From NCBI GenBank assembly GCA_012520255.1, contig JAAYOQ010000007.1, positions 1 to 42,063 of the forward strand: DNA of 42,063 nt, given 5' to 3'. Under the pieces are notes generated by a model. The model searched no databases. It worked only from the letters and a program-made list of their open reading frames with translations, and was not told where the DNA came from. Origin of the DNA: Erysipelotrichia bacterium. GTDB taxonomy: Bacteria; Bacillota_I; Bacilli_A; Erysipelotrichales; Erysipelotrichaceae. Positions 1-9,004 of the stretch are shown here, piece by piece (within the stretch, counting starts at the first letter, position 1; every line of letters begins with the position of its first letter). The translations under genes were made by a program, and so were the position numbers.

Positions 1-1334
1 CCTACAGCAGGGTCAACAATTGTGTAATTGGAAATACATTCGTCAATTTCTTTTGCAAGTGTTTGGATGTATTCAGTTTCTTTGAGTGCGTCACCATATC
101 TAATGTAATTTGCAATTGAGTGATAGTCAAATCCTGTGTCTTTGGCTAATCTTACTGCAAGTGATTCTTCACACATAAAATGTACTATTTCTCTTGGGGT
201 ATAAAATGCACCTAATGAAGATCTATCTTTTGTATCAAGCAATGACTCAAAAATTTTCCCAAGCATTTCTGGATCAATTGCGACCTCTTGCTCTTCAGGA
301 TTAGATTCATCAACTGTAAAATTATAATGTGACAAAATATTTAATAAGCCATTATCCTCCTCGTTATACCAGTAATCATTCGGAATACAGAAATCTATAT
401 TTTTCCAGTCATAATCTTCTATCGGATGAAATAATCCGCCATTCAAGAAAGGCACTTTTTCCCCAAGATATAAATCATTTGTTCTTTTAACATTTAAAGC
501 ATTATAAAATAATGGCTCTAAGACGTCATTAAAATAATTATTACCATTATATGATTTAGTTGTATTTAACAAATACTGTTTATCGCCATCACCCCAACAA
601 TTTTCAACTCCCATCCAACCTTTCTTTTGAACAAAATGGATAAACATAATTTGTCCAAGCGTTTTTTTACAAAAAGTTGTTGCAAATTTTTCAATTTCAA
701 TATAGCCTAATCTTTTAGCTTCTTTAATAAAATTGGTATTAGTAATTAAGTAATCATATAATTCAAAATATTTAATCTTATATTGCTCATAAAAATCTCT
801 TGATAATCTCGAAACACTAAATGCGTCAGTAATTTGGTTTAATGTAGGCTTATCGTTAGAATCATAAATAGGGTTTAATTGTTGAACGTATGTTTTTGTT
901 GGTTCATCCTTACCAACTAGAAAAGAAAATCGTTTTGCAGGTTTAAATTTTAATTCAACACCTTTATCACTTAGGGAATACTCTATTGTTACAAAAGATA
1001 ATTTCCAATTTTCTCTAATATCATCGTAGTAGGCTACTATTGCAGCTTTATAGTTAATGAATTCATTTTCTAATAAATAGGCTACAAATTGACGATGCGC
1101 TGTTTGAGCAGAACTATTATTTTTTACTTTTATTGATAAAATAATAATTTCATTTTCATCAACATCTTTATAAGTGCCGAAAACAATATAGGATTCTATA
1201 GTTTTTCTAAATGTCGTAGGTGGTATTTTTTCTAAAATTGGTAATGTTTCTGCTTCCTTTAAAAAATTAATAATAAACTTTTTATAATTTGATTTTGAAA
1301 AAGGAACGGTTAATAAATTCTTTATATTCTCCAT
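1..1334 (-). CDS. Eco57I-type N6-adenine DNA methylase (partial, C-terminus off window)
   Basis: I translated this gene by hand; 444 codons are visible before the window edge. The start is the ATG at 1334-1332, three bases after the helicase stop, with an AGGGGA ribosome site inside the end of the helicase gene. The N-terminal ~330 residues are a specificity/accessory region without motifs I recognise. Near the edge come LGKIFESLL and GAFYTPREIV, typical of the region just ahead of the catalytic core in Eco57I/type IIG and type I methylases. The last visible residues, IVDPAVG, are the start of SAM-binding motif I (DPxxGSG). The catalytic NPPY motif would lie outside the window. Expected reaction: SAM-dependent N6 methylation of adenine in DNA, as self-marking or as part of a restriction-modification enzyme. 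Family is confident; role in restriction is inferred from the helicase next door. Confidence 0.85.
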   Translation of the reverse strand, partial: MENIKNLLTVPFSKSNYKKFIINFLKEAETLPILEKIPPTTFRKTIESYIVFGTYKDVDENEIIILSIKVKNNSSAQTAHRQFVAYLLENEFINYKAAIVAYYDDIRENWKLSFVTIEYSLSDKGVELKFKPAKRFSFLVGKDEPTKTYVQQLNPIYDSNDKPTLNQITDAFSVSRLSRDFYEQYKIKYFELYDYLITNTNFIKEAKRLGYIEIEKFATTFCKKTLGQIMFIHFVQKKGWMGVENCWGDGDKQYLLNTTKSYNGNNYFNDVLEPLFYNALNVKRTNDLYLGEKVPFLNGGLFHPIEDYDWKNIDFCIPNDYWYNEEDNGLLNILSHYNFTVDESNPEEQEVAIDPEMLGKIFESLLDTKDRSSLGAFYTPREIVHFMCEESLAVRLAKDTGFDYHSIANYIRYGDALKETEYIQTLAKEIDECISNYTIVDPAV

Positions 1335-1337
1335 AAT

Positions 1338-4300
1338 TTAATTCCCCTTTATAAAACACTCTGTCAAAACTATTACTTCTGGTTTCTTTAGAGAATTCAT
1401 TACATCATAGTTTTTTCTTTCTTCAAGATACGTTTCATCAATTATACTTTTAAATGAATTTATTATTGCATCTATTGATTGATTGTTTTTGTTAATTTCT
1501 TTCATTAAGTCCTTAAAAACTCTCGAGTTTAAAGAACCTCTTCTAATCGAAGCGTTCACTTTTTCTAAATATTCTTTGTCGGAAGGTTTTATTTCTTGTG
1601 AAGCTAACAATGCTTTTATATATTTCCTTACTTTTTTTTCATTTGGAGAAGATGTCGAAATGATGTTTTGTACCTTTGATGCATTAATAATATCAACAAA
1701 TGCATTCTTATTTGCATTAAAAATAGTAAAATAATCTTTAGGCAACGTGATACTCTTTTCATCTTCTCTAGCTTCTAATGCTTTTATTGCTTCTTCAAAT
1801 TCTATTTCAATTGAGTTACCAGATTCATATTTAATGAATTTTTTTATCCATCCTTGCTTAATAAATGTAATTGCTTTTGTTTCATCATTATCTTTTCTTG
1901 CCAATCTAATTTTATTTGGAAATTTTTGGATTTTTTCAAAAAGTTCGGGGTTTTCTTTTATTACTTTGTTGATAATCTGTATACACGACATCTCAAGCGC
2001 ATTTGAACTCAATTCTATTTCATCAGGTAGTTTGTTTGCCATCATTAAGAAATCATACAGGTTATACGACTTAACTTTTTCATCATCGGTAATATACTTT
2101 AAGTCCCCGCCAAGTAATTCATTGAACATTTGTATTTTGTATTTTATTGAATTTTCTAAAGATAGATGCTCTTTGCTATTATCTCTTGGAAAAAAATTAT
2201 AAACAAACAATTCTTCATTTTTAGAACCTACTCTATTTATTCGACCAACTCTTTGCATAATTCTTGTCGGATTCCAAGGCAAGTCATAATTAATGATGAT
2301 AGAAGCATTATGTAAATTAACTCCTTCACTAAGTGCATCTGTTGTAATCAAAATCCTCTTATCATTTATGTTTTTCCAAGCAAATCCAGGATCAAAGTTA
2401 TCTTGAATATATTTTTTCTTACCTAATGAATCTCCACCACTGAAATCTATAACAATATTTTCATAATCATTTGTAAGTTTTTCCTTTAGATAATCTACGG
2501 TGTCCTTAGCTTCAGAAAAAATTATAATTTTTTTATCTTTTTCAAATGAATCAATCTTTTTCTTCAAAACATCGTATTTAGAATCTTGTATTTTTATATC
2601 AAATTTTGACCATAGTTTATAGATGTCCTTCAAAATTTTGTAATCAGATTTAACATCGGAAATAAATCTATCCTCAAAATCTATTGGCTCATAGCAATCA
2701 ATATCATATGCATCTATCATTAGTTGAAAATAATTATCTTCCATCTCTTCTAAATCTGCATAATCAAATTTGCTTCTTGAGACAGAACCCACAACTACCT
2801 TTCCCTTTTTATATAATTTTATAAATCCTTTTGAAGATTTTTTTAATCTTTTTATTGATTCTATAAAAGCATATATAGAACTTTCCAATCTTTTAACAAG
2901 CATTGTTTTGACAAAACCTCTCATGTTTTCTTGTCTAACTTTGTCGGATCCTATTCTTTTTTTATCCCTTAAATATAATAATGGTGTATATCTTGCATAA
3001 GTAAAACTTTTAAGTAATTCTATTGTATAATCAAAAGCTTGATCCATCTCTTCATCGTACATATATTCAAGACGAATCGGATCATTAACTTTTGGAAATT
3101 TTAATCCCTGTTTTTGTAAATCTTCAGCGTAATATGTTGATATCTCATTTCTCGTTCTTCTAATAAGTACATTTCTTAAAACTTTATCTCTAACATCCGA
3201 AGCAACCAAAGAGACAATTTCAGGATTATTATCTGATTTCTTGAGTTGTCGATTTAATTCACTAAAATATTTATCCAAATCTTTACAACCTGGAATAATT
3301 GAGGAGTTCCTAGAATCTTGAAATAATGTTATTAAATTAGCTATATCAAGAATTGTATTATTTTGAGGGGTAGCAGTTATTAAAACAACTCCTTTACCAT
3401 AACAAATCTTCTTTAAATATTGAAATTCTGTGGAAGATGCATTTCGGAAACGATGTGCTTCGTCTACAAATATATATTTATATGATTCTAGGTCTTCCCA
3501 ACCAGCAACTTGGTCAACAATTCCCAAAGAAACAACCTTATCTGACATTTTATAACCAAAGTCAGACAAAACATGTTCCCAAGTATCCTTAACTACCGGA
3601 GGAACAATAAACAATTTTTTCCCTTGTAATAATTTACCTAACATTGCTGATATATATGTTTTTCCCAATCCTACAACATCAGATATTAAAACACCACCAT
3701 GTTTAGCCAAAATCTTTCTTGCCTGTGTTACTGCATCTTCTTGATACTGTAAATTCATATAACCTTCTGGCCATTCATAATCTACCTTACGTGTTCGTAT
3801 TTCTTCTTCAAAATAAACAGATAAAGCCTTTAAATATAATTCATATGGTGTAATATTATTGCTCATCCATGTTTCATTTTTAATTGTTTCTTCAATGTCA
3901 GAAGTAATGTCTTTTGAGTTTTTCCATAATTCATTGAAAAAGTCTAAAGCATATTGAACGTTAAATTGGTCTTTCAACTCTACATTGAATTCAACATTTT
4001 TATCTAAACCACTATATGTGAAATTACTTGATCCAGTTATTAGATTACCAAATTGATCAGGTACTATTTCTGGATTTTTTCTTATTATATAAACTTTTGC
4101 ATGAACGTTTTGATCATAACATAATCTTATTTTTAATTTTCCGGAAGATATCCATTCGCAAAATTTTATGACACCATTTTCCATCTCTAAACTATCATCA
4201 GAAGTTAAACTAAATTCCTCCTTAACAATCTTTTTAATTTCTAGTACAGCATTAGAACCGCTCATTTCAAATATATCAATTGCCTTAATTGTTTCTTTAT

Positions 4301-4514
4301 CGGTGCCTAAACCAATTAAAATACGAATTTCCTCTACTGACTCCAGTTGATTAGCCAATAAATAAAATCCTGTGATTCTAAAATATCCTGATAAAACATC
4401 AAAATATTTAGAGTTGGTAAGTAAAGAGTTTAATCTATCTGATAACTTTATCCCATTTTCGTTCTTGTTAGTAAAAATAGACAAATCACTTGAATATTTC
4501 GAAAATCTGCTCAT
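1338..4514 (-). CDS. PLD-nuclease-like / SNF2-type superfamily 2 helicase, defence-type
   Basis: A 1058-residue protein. Residues ~1-200 form a phospholipase D-like (HKD) domain with HAK at 138-140 followed by GSSNFT at 161-166; only one HKD motif is evident, so an active nuclease would need dimerisation. The helicase core follows: Walker A GLGKT 282-286, DEAH 351-354, motif III TAT 380-382, and motif VI QRVGRINR from 754. A ~250-residue C-terminal region is unassigned. Start ATG at 4514 has AGGAGG ten bases upstream. It overlaps no gene and is followed after three bases by an adenine methylase, so the two are almost certainly co-translated. The known pattern of helicase, nuclease and methylase (type ISP enzymes, DISARM, BREX-like clusters) supports a phage-defence or restriction role; the exact system is not one I can name. 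Confidence 0.85.
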   Translation of the reverse strand: MSRFSKYSSDLSIFTNKNENGIKLSDRLNSLLTNSKYFDVLSGYFRITGFYLLANQLESVEEIRILIGLGTDKETIKAIDIFEMSGSNAVLEIKKIVKEEFSLTSDDSLEMENGVIKFCEWISSGKLKIRLCYDQNVHAKVYIIRKNPEIVPDQFGNLITGSSNFTYSGLDKNVEFNVELKDQFNVQYALDFFNELWKNSKDITSDIEETIKNETWMSNNITPYELYLKALSVYFEEEIRTRKVDYEWPEGYMNLQYQEDAVTQARKILAKHGGVLISDVVGLGKTYISAMLGKLLQGKKLFIVPPVVKDTWEHVLSDFGYKMSDKVVSLGIVDQVAGWEDLESYKYIFVDEAHRFRNASSTEFQYLKKICYGKGVVLITATPQNNTILDIANLITLFQDSRNSSIIPGCKDLDKYFSELNRQLKKSDNNPEIVSLVASDVRDKVLRNVLIRRTRNEISTYYAEDLQKQGLKFPKVNDPIRLEYMYDEEMDQAFDYTIELLKSFTYARYTPLLYLRDKKRIGSDKVRQENMRGFVKTMLVKRLESSIYAFIESIKRLKKSSKGFIKLYKKGKVVVGSVSRSKFDYADLEEMEDNYFQLMIDAYDIDCYEPIDFEDRFISDVKSDYKILKDIYKLWSKFDIKIQDSKYDVLKKKIDSFEKDKKIIIFSEAKDTVDYLKEKLTNDYENIVIDFSGGDSLGKKKYIQDNFDPGFAWKNINDKRILITTDALSEGVNLHNASIIINYDLPWNPTRIMQRVGRINRVGSKNEELFVYNFFPRDNSKEHLSLENSIKYKIQMFNELLGGDLKYITDDEKVKSYNLYDFLMMANKLPDEIELSSNALEMSCIQIINKVIKENPELFEKIQKFPNKIRLARKDNDETKAITFIKQGWIKKFIKYESGNSIEIEFEEAIKALEAREDEKSITLPKDYFTIFNANKNAFVDIINASKVQNIISTSSPNEKKVRKYIKALLASQEIKPSDKEYLEKVNASIRRGSLNSRVFKDLMKEINKNNQSIDAIINSFKSIIDETYLEERKNYDVMNSLKKPEVIVLTECFIKGN

Positions 4515-4912
4515 CTATAAAATCCTCCTATCTCTATTGAATTTTTAGAAAAATTATTTCTTACTTGAAAACCAATATATTTATAAATGAAATTTTAAAA
4601 TATTTCTTTATATTATTAATGTCTTAATACCTAAAGTAGATGCACTAAGAACAAACATACACACAAAAATTCTTGCAAGATATTTTAATATTTCTAAAGA
4701 TACATATACAATTAAATTATCTTTTGAAAAATTACGAAAATTTTAATGTTTTAAGCTCTTTAATATTTTCACATTGAAATTTCTTTATCATATTTAATTT
4801 TATATATTATTTTAACTAATATCCAAAAAAATTTATATCAACTTCCCATAAACTCCATTTATAAACTATTTGATTATTGGCCAAAAATAACACAATCATC
4901 TTAAATAATCAT
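4515..4912. other. 398-bp AT-rich gap with no gene
   Basis: This gap holds the ribosome site of the helicase gene (around 4524) and otherwise only AT-rich sequence. A start-less open stretch of about 50 codons on the plus strand ends at 4746. An 8-bp inverted repeat (TGATTATT at 4872, AATAATCA ending 4912) lies just after the Nudix gene but has no T-tract, so it is not a convincing terminator. I found no convincing promoter. Confidence 0.5.
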
Positions 4913-5332
4913 TTACAAATCATTCTCCAAAATATATTCATAAGCCTCTGATAAAACCTTTTTTGCTCCCTTGAACTTTAAGGTTTTTAAACATTGTTTA
5001 AATGGTAATACTACAATTGAAGCTACTTCACCTTTTTGTGGAATAAGTTGTTGATTGGAATAAGTAGCTAAGAAATAGATAACTGTCTTGACTGTCTTTT
5101 TTCCTTTGCCTGCCAAATATACATCAAAAGTCTTAAAGCCATCAATAATTTCAACATCTAAACCCACTTCTTCTTTTACTTCACGTAAAGCTGTTTCTTC
5201 TTCAGTTTCATTATCTTCAACATGTCCTTTAGGAAAACCGTAACTTCCTTCTAAATTTTTAATTAAAACAAACTTTAAATCTTCTTCATCTCTTGTAAAT
5301 ATAACTGCTCCACATGATTTTTCTTTATTCAT
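4913..5332 (-). CDS. Nudix (MutT-type) hydrolase, Ap4A-hydrolase-like
   Basis: A 139-residue single-domain protein. The Nudix box is complete at residues 36-58: G36, E42, R50-E51, E54-E55, G57, with the metal-binding REVKEE core at 50-55. The preceding YGFPKGHVE resembles bis(5'-nucleosyl)-tetraphosphatases, so a dinucleoside polyphosphate or a damaged nucleotide is the likely substrate, cleaved in the cytoplasm with Mg2+. The size is normal for the family. It lies 47 bp downstream of azlD on the same strand and may be read through from it. Nudix family is certain; substrate is not. Confidence 0.9.
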   Translation of the reverse strand: MNKEKSCGAVIFTRDEEDLKFVLIKNLEGSYGFPKGHVEDNETEEETALREVKEEVGLDVEIIDGFKTFDVYLAGKGKKTVKTVIYFLATYSNQQLIPQKGEVASIVVLPFKQCLKTLKFKGAKKVLSEAYEYILENDL

Positions 5333-5379
5333 AAATTCACCCTACTTATATTTTACACTAAATTTACACTTAGATAAAA

Positions 5380-5703
5380 TTAAAATAGCTGAACCAATAA
5401 CATATAACAAATCGTTCCACAGGTAATACTTAATAAGGTATTTCTTTTATAGACATGCAAGACTGCTACAACCAGTACTGCCACAAGCTCCTTTAACCCG
5501 TAAGGAAAAACTGTAACTTTGACATCCTTTAAACAATAGACAACCAGCATAGCCATGATTGCTGTTGGAAGAACATTACCTAAATAAGTAATGATTTCTG
5601 GTAATTTTTCCTGTTTGTTAAAAACCACAAAGGGAAAAAATCTAATCAAAATTGTTACCAGGGAAATAGTAATAATGATAAGTATAGTATGGTAATTATT
5701 CAT
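5380..5703 (-). CDS. azlD: AzlD-type branched-chain amino acid exporter subunit
   Basis: A 107-residue protein with four hydrophobic stretches; the N-terminal segment with TILIRFFPF and the following ITYLGNVLPTAIMAML are typical of AzlD. AzlD is the small partner of AzlC in the LIV-E type exporter of branched-chain amino acids and analogues such as azaleucine. The start overlaps the end of azlC by 8 bp, with GAGGAAAG inside azlC as ribosome site, indicating translational coupling. Confidence 0.9.
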   Translation of the reverse strand: MNNYHTILIIITISLVTILIRFFPFVVFNKQEKLPEIITYLGNVLPTAIMAMLVVYCLKDVKVTVFPYGLKELVAVLVVAVLHVYKRNTLLSITCGTICYMLLVQLF

Positions 5704-6367
5704 TTAGCTTTCCTCTTTTTCTAATCATTATCAGCAGCAATACAATCGCTATCATCGTTGGAATCAAAAAATGTTCTGGGCCTAAAATAATTAAACAGTT
5801 AACTGCACAGCCAAAACCAATAATAGCTGGTACATGATCTTTAGTAGTCAGCCACTGCTCTACTACAATAGCGACAAATAATGCTGTCATGGAAAATTCA
5901 ATACCGGCACTGTTAAAGGGAATCAGTGTTCCAATTAAATTACCTATTAATCCTCCAATTATCCAGTAAGAGTGATTTAAAATCGTGATATAGAAATAAT
6001 AATCTTCATCTTTGCTTTCTTCCTGGCATAATAGTGAATAGGTTTCATCAGTGATGCCAAAAATAAGATATGGTTTTCTTTTGATATTCTGATATTTTTC
6101 CAACATTGATAAGCCATAAAACAAATGTCGACCATTGACTAACAAAGTCGTTATAGCCACCGTTATTAAAGAAGCAGCTGAATCAATTAAAGAAACTGCC
6201 ACATACTGCATTGACCCACCATAGATGATTACACTCATTAAAACAGCATAAAGTGGTCCATATCCTATCTTAGATAACAAAACACCAAAACCAATACCCA
6301 AGACTAAATACCCTGCCATAACAGGGAGCGTTTTTATAAAGGCTTGTTTAATTGTTTCTTTTTTCAT
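5696..6367 (-). CDS. azlC: AzlC-type branched-chain amino acid exporter, large subunit
   Basis: A 223-residue integral membrane protein with about five to six hydrophobic segments. The N-terminal LGIGFGVLLSKIGYGP and YGGSMQYVAVSL blocks match the AzlC family (permease for export of branched-chain amino acids, shown for AzlCD of Bacillus subtilis with azaleucine). Start has AAAGGTGA at good spacing. It is paired with azlD and sits two genes from brnQ, an importer of the same substrates, so the region handles branched-chain amino acid balance. Confidence 0.92.
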   Translation of the reverse strand: MKKETIKQAFIKTLPVMAGYLVLGIGFGVLLSKIGYGPLYAVLMSVIIYGGSMQYVAVSLIDSAASLITVAITTLLVNGRHLFYGLSMLEKYQNIKRKPYLIFGITDETYSLLCQEESKDEDYYFYITILNHSYWIIGGLIGNLIGTLIPFNSAGIEFSMTALFVAIVVEQWLTTKDHVPAIIGFGCAVNCLIILGPEHFLIPTMIAIVLLLIMIRKRGKLNE

Positions 6368-6395
6368 AACTTTTCACCTTTGCTAATCATTATAA

Positions 6396-6426
6396 CAAAA
6401 ATAAAGAAAGATGTTATTAATCTTTC
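6396..6426 (-). terminator. Rho-independent terminator after the M28 peptidase gene
   Basis: On the minus strand GAAAGAT (6426-6420) pairs perfectly with ATCTTTC (6412-6406) around a 7-nt loop and is followed by TTTATTTTTG. It lies directly after the peptidase stop codon and separates it from azlC. Confidence 0.8.
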
Positions 6427-6430
6427 CTCA

Positions 6431-7351
6431 TTATACTTCATTTAGTTTGCTGACATATTCAGTAAGTGTTTCAGTTAAATAGTTTATATTTTCTACATCA
6501 GCAACTGTATCTTTAGCTGTATGAATATATGGAGTATATAATTTTATATATTTTCCTTTGTGACAGGCAAATACTCCTACACCATTTTTGAAATGTCTTT
6601 GATCGGAAGCCCCCATAGCCTGTTTTTTATTAAAGAAGTTGACATTATATCTTTCATTGCCGACAACTGATTCTTTTAATAAATCGACACTTTCCATTTT
6701 TTCATTATTGAAAATAACTACTATCTCATTACCATTACCGATACAGTCCAGATTAATCAGTGGTTTATTTTCCATCATCTTTTTATTCTGTTTATTAAAC
6801 TGACCAGAACCAATTAACCCTTTTTCTTCATTATCAAACAGAATAAAGGCGACATTACTATCTTTATCAATATTTTTAATCAGCGACATTACAGCTGCCA
6901 CTCCAGAAGTATTATCATTTTTATTATTCTTATTCTCGAAAGCCAGCATCGTTAAATATACCAATAAAAAATAAATTCCCAAATAAGCGACTGAAGTAAA
7001 TTGTCGTTCATTGGCATTTAAAAGCCATGTTAATACTTCAGCCAGAAAAATACTAACCGCTACTATTATTCCCACAAAGGCAAAGGTGTAGCCAAAATAA
7101 ATAATTTTATTTACCGGCATCATTATATTAGGAATTAATGCAGCAGCTGGCGTATCATAGTGAGCAGTAAATACTACCCTGGCATTTTCAACATCCCCGA
7201 TAACAATATTTCTGGTTTTTCTTTTTTCCTGTACTTCTATCTTATATTCAGTTACTTCCTGTTTTACATATTCGATAAATCTTGTTTTATCTTGATATTT
7301 TTTTCTTACTGGATATAAATTGTTAATTTCATTTAAATAATCTTTCATCAT
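6431..7351 (-). CDS. M28-family zinc metallopeptidase with two membrane helices
   Basis: A 306-residue protein carrying the full set of M28 metal and catalytic residues: H64 and D66 (AHYDTPA), D146 (NDNTSG), E175/E176 (DNEEKG), D202 (INLDCIG) and H277 (PYIHTA). Two hydrophobic segments, ~83-110 and ~119-138, are inserted between H64/D66 and D146, so the catalytic domain is tethered to the membrane. M28 enzymes are aminopeptidases or glutaminyl cyclases; a peptidase role is likeliest. There are two adjacent ATGs (7351 and 7348); GGAG favours the second slightly. It is a single-gene unit with a terminator downstream. Confidence 0.88.
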   Translation of the reverse strand: MMKDYLNEINNLYPVRKKYQDKTRFIEYVKQEVTEYKIEVQEKRKTRNIVIGDVENARVVFTAHYDTPAAALIPNIMMPVNKIIYFGYTFAFVGIIVAVSIFLAEVLTWLLNANERQFTSVAYLGIYFLLVYLTMLAFENKNNKNDNTSGVAAVMSLIKNIDKDSNVAFILFDNEEKGLIGSGQFNKQNKKMMENKPLINLDCIGNGNEIVVIFNNEKMESVDLLKESVVGNERYNVNFFNKKQAMGASDQRHFKNGVGVFACHKGKYIKLYTPYIHTAKDTVADVENINYLTETLTEYVSKLNEV

Positions 7352-7466
7352 AACTCTCCAAACTAGGTTTCACTTTTATCAGTGCAACCATACTATTATA
7401 ACAACAACAGCTTCTATAAAGTCAAATAAAAAGATTGTAAAATCTACAACCATTTAAACAGGGATT

Positions 7467-7492
7467 GGGGGCCAGATTATGAAATGGCCCCC
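7467..7492. other. GC-rich perfect hairpin after brnQ
   Basis: GGGGGCCA (7467-7474) and TGGCCCCC (7485-7492) form an 8-bp all-but-one G/C stem with a 10-nt loop, 29 bp past the brnQ stop, in otherwise AT-rich DNA. There is no T-tract on either side, so it is not a standard intrinsic terminator; it could stabilise the 3' end of the brnQ transcript or be a small repeat element. Confidence 0.6.
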
Positions 7493-7520
7493 GGAGGTTA
7501 AAGATTAAGAAAAACTTTAC

Positions 7521-8882
7521 TTATGTTATATTTATTCGTTTTCCTTTCATGATAAAACGGATTAATAAACCTGATGCTAAACCGATTAGTGATGGAACAA
7601 GCCATCCAAGGTTTAAATCAAAGAAAGGTAAAATCCTTCGGGCAAAGCCAACTACTTTCTCGGCATATAACACACCATGTAAATTTTCTGGTGATGTTTT
7701 AATTAAATCAAATATTGCAGCTATCAAAGTAAAACCAATTACACTTTTATAGACAATTTTATCATGATCAAATAGATCTCCTGTTAAAGCCAATAAAATT
7801 AAAGCGATAGCCGGTGGGTATAAAAACATTAATACCGGTACTGAGTAATTAATAATATTTGATAAACCAATATTACTAACCGCAAATGAGAATGCTGTAA
7901 AGATAATAGCCCAAAGATTATAGGATAATCCTTTAGGAAACATCCTGACAAAAGCCTGTGAACAGCTGGTTACTAAACCAATAGAAGTTTTTAAAGTAGC
8001 AAAGGTAATAGTTAAAGCCAACACCAGACTGCCAACTTTACCCAGATAATGATTGGAAATCTGGGTTAGGGCAATACCACCATTGGCGGAAAGTTCAAAC
8101 AGACCCCTGGATTGAGCACCCATAACAATTGTCGCAATATAAATAACAGCCATCAAAGTACCAGTAATAACACCAGACTTTAAGACTTCTCTGGCAATGT
8201 TATTGTTTTCTTTTAAACCCATGCCACGAATAATATCAATGACAACAATACCAAAAGCCAAGCCGGCAATGGCATCCATTGTGCCATATCCTTCTATAAA
8301 GCCAGAAAACAAGGCAGCATTCCGATAAGCATCAACTGGAGTAACTTCATTAACAGAAATAGAAGGATTTAATAATGCCGTTACTACCAGAATGCTTAAA
8401 AAGATTAAAAATAAAGGATTAATTATTTTCCCAATCCAGACAGTAATCTTACTTGGACGAAGAGAAAAAAACAGTACGAAGGCAAAAAATATAAAGGAGA
8501 ATATAAACAACATTAAAGATTTACTTACTCCTTCAGAAATCATTGGTTCAATACTGGTAAAAGAAGTTGTCGCACATCTTGGAATCGCAAAAAATGGACC
8601 AATCGTAAGATAAAGCAGACAGGTAAAAAAATAACCATATCCTTTAGATACTTTATTGGACAATGAGTGCAAACTATCACTATGAGTATTTCCGATAGCA
8701 GCCACTCCTAAAATAGGAATCGTAACCGCTGTAATGATAAATCCAATCATTGCTGAAACCACGTTTTTACCAGCCAGCTGTCCCAAGTGAACCGGAAAAA
8801 TCAGATTTCCAGCCCCAAAGAACATGCCAAACAAGGTTACAGCTACCAAAAATCTCTGTTTTAAGGATAATTTGTTTACCAT
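7521..8882 (-). CDS. brnQ: BrnQ-type branched-chain amino acid importer (LIVCS family)
   Basis: A 453-residue membrane protein with about 12 hydrophobic segments. The N-terminal LFGMFFGAGNLIFP is the family hallmark of cation-coupled importers of leucine, isoleucine and valine. Length is normal (430-460). Start ATG follows AGAGAGGG. It is transcribed away from a LysR-type regulator through a shared 122-bp promoter region containing a palindromic T-N11-A box, so that regulator probably controls it. AzlCD, an exporter for the same amino acids, lies downstream. Confidence 0.93.
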   Translation of the reverse strand: MVNKLSLKQRFLVAVTLFGMFFGAGNLIFPVHLGQLAGKNVVSAMIGFIITAVTIPILGVAAIGNTHSDSLHSLSNKVSKGYGYFFTCLLYLTIGPFFAIPRCATTSFTSIEPMISEGVSKSLMLFIFSFIFFAFVLFFSLRPSKITVWIGKIINPLFLIFLSILVVTALLNPSISVNEVTPVDAYRNAALFSGFIEGYGTMDAIAGLAFGIVVIDIIRGMGLKENNNIAREVLKSGVITGTLMAVIYIATIVMGAQSRGLFELSANGGIALTQISNHYLGKVGSLVLALTITFATLKTSIGLVTSCSQAFVRMFPKGLSYNLWAIIFTAFSFAVSNIGLSNIINYSVPVLMFLYPPAIALILLALTGDLFDHDKIVYKSVIGFTLIAAIFDLIKTSPENLHGVLYAEKVVGFARRILPFFDLNLGWLVPSLIGLASGLLIRFIMKGKRINIT

Positions 8883-8926
8883 TTTTTACCCTCTCTTTTC
8901 ACTTCTAATAAATTCTATCATTTCAC

Positions 8927-8955
8927 TTGTATCTTGAGAAATGCTTTATTATAAT
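8927..8955 (+). promoter_or_regulatory. Promoter of the LysR-type gene
   Basis: TTGTAT (8927-8932), a 17-bp spacer and a perfect TATAAT (8950-8955). The -10 lies inside the palindrome TTATTATAATAA (8946-8957), so a TATAAT is present on both strands and could also serve brnQ. Predicted transcription start is about 8962. Confidence 0.7.
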
Positions 8956-8960
8956 AAGGG

Positions 8961-8977
8961 TATTACAAACTGTAATA
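8961..8977. promoter_or_regulatory. Palindromic LysR-type (T-N11-A) box between brnQ and the regulator
   Basis: TATTACA and TGTAATA are perfect 7-bp arms around AAC. The inner 13 bases fit the LysR-family T-N11-A box. The site sits on the predicted start of the LysR gene (autorepression) and in the -35 region of brnQ on the other strand, which fits dual control. Confidence 0.65.
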
Positions 8978-9004
8978 ACCAATATATAACCAGGAGAGTA
9001 CAAT

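Noticed and set aside
1483-3000. Several plus-strand open frames opposite the helicase gene.
   Set aside because: They are antisense shadows of a clear coding gene, rich in Phe/Ile/Ser runs and without ribosome sites.
4585-4746. Start-less open stretch of about 50 codons on the plus strand in the gap after the helicase gene, reading like protein in places.
   Set aside because: No start codon or ribosome site, no family match I recognise, and such stretches are common in AT-rich DNA. A faint pseudogene remnant cannot be excluded.
4872-4912. Inverted repeat TGATTATT/AATAATCA after the Nudix gene as a terminator.
   Set aside because: The loop is 25 nt and no T-tract follows on the transcribed strand.
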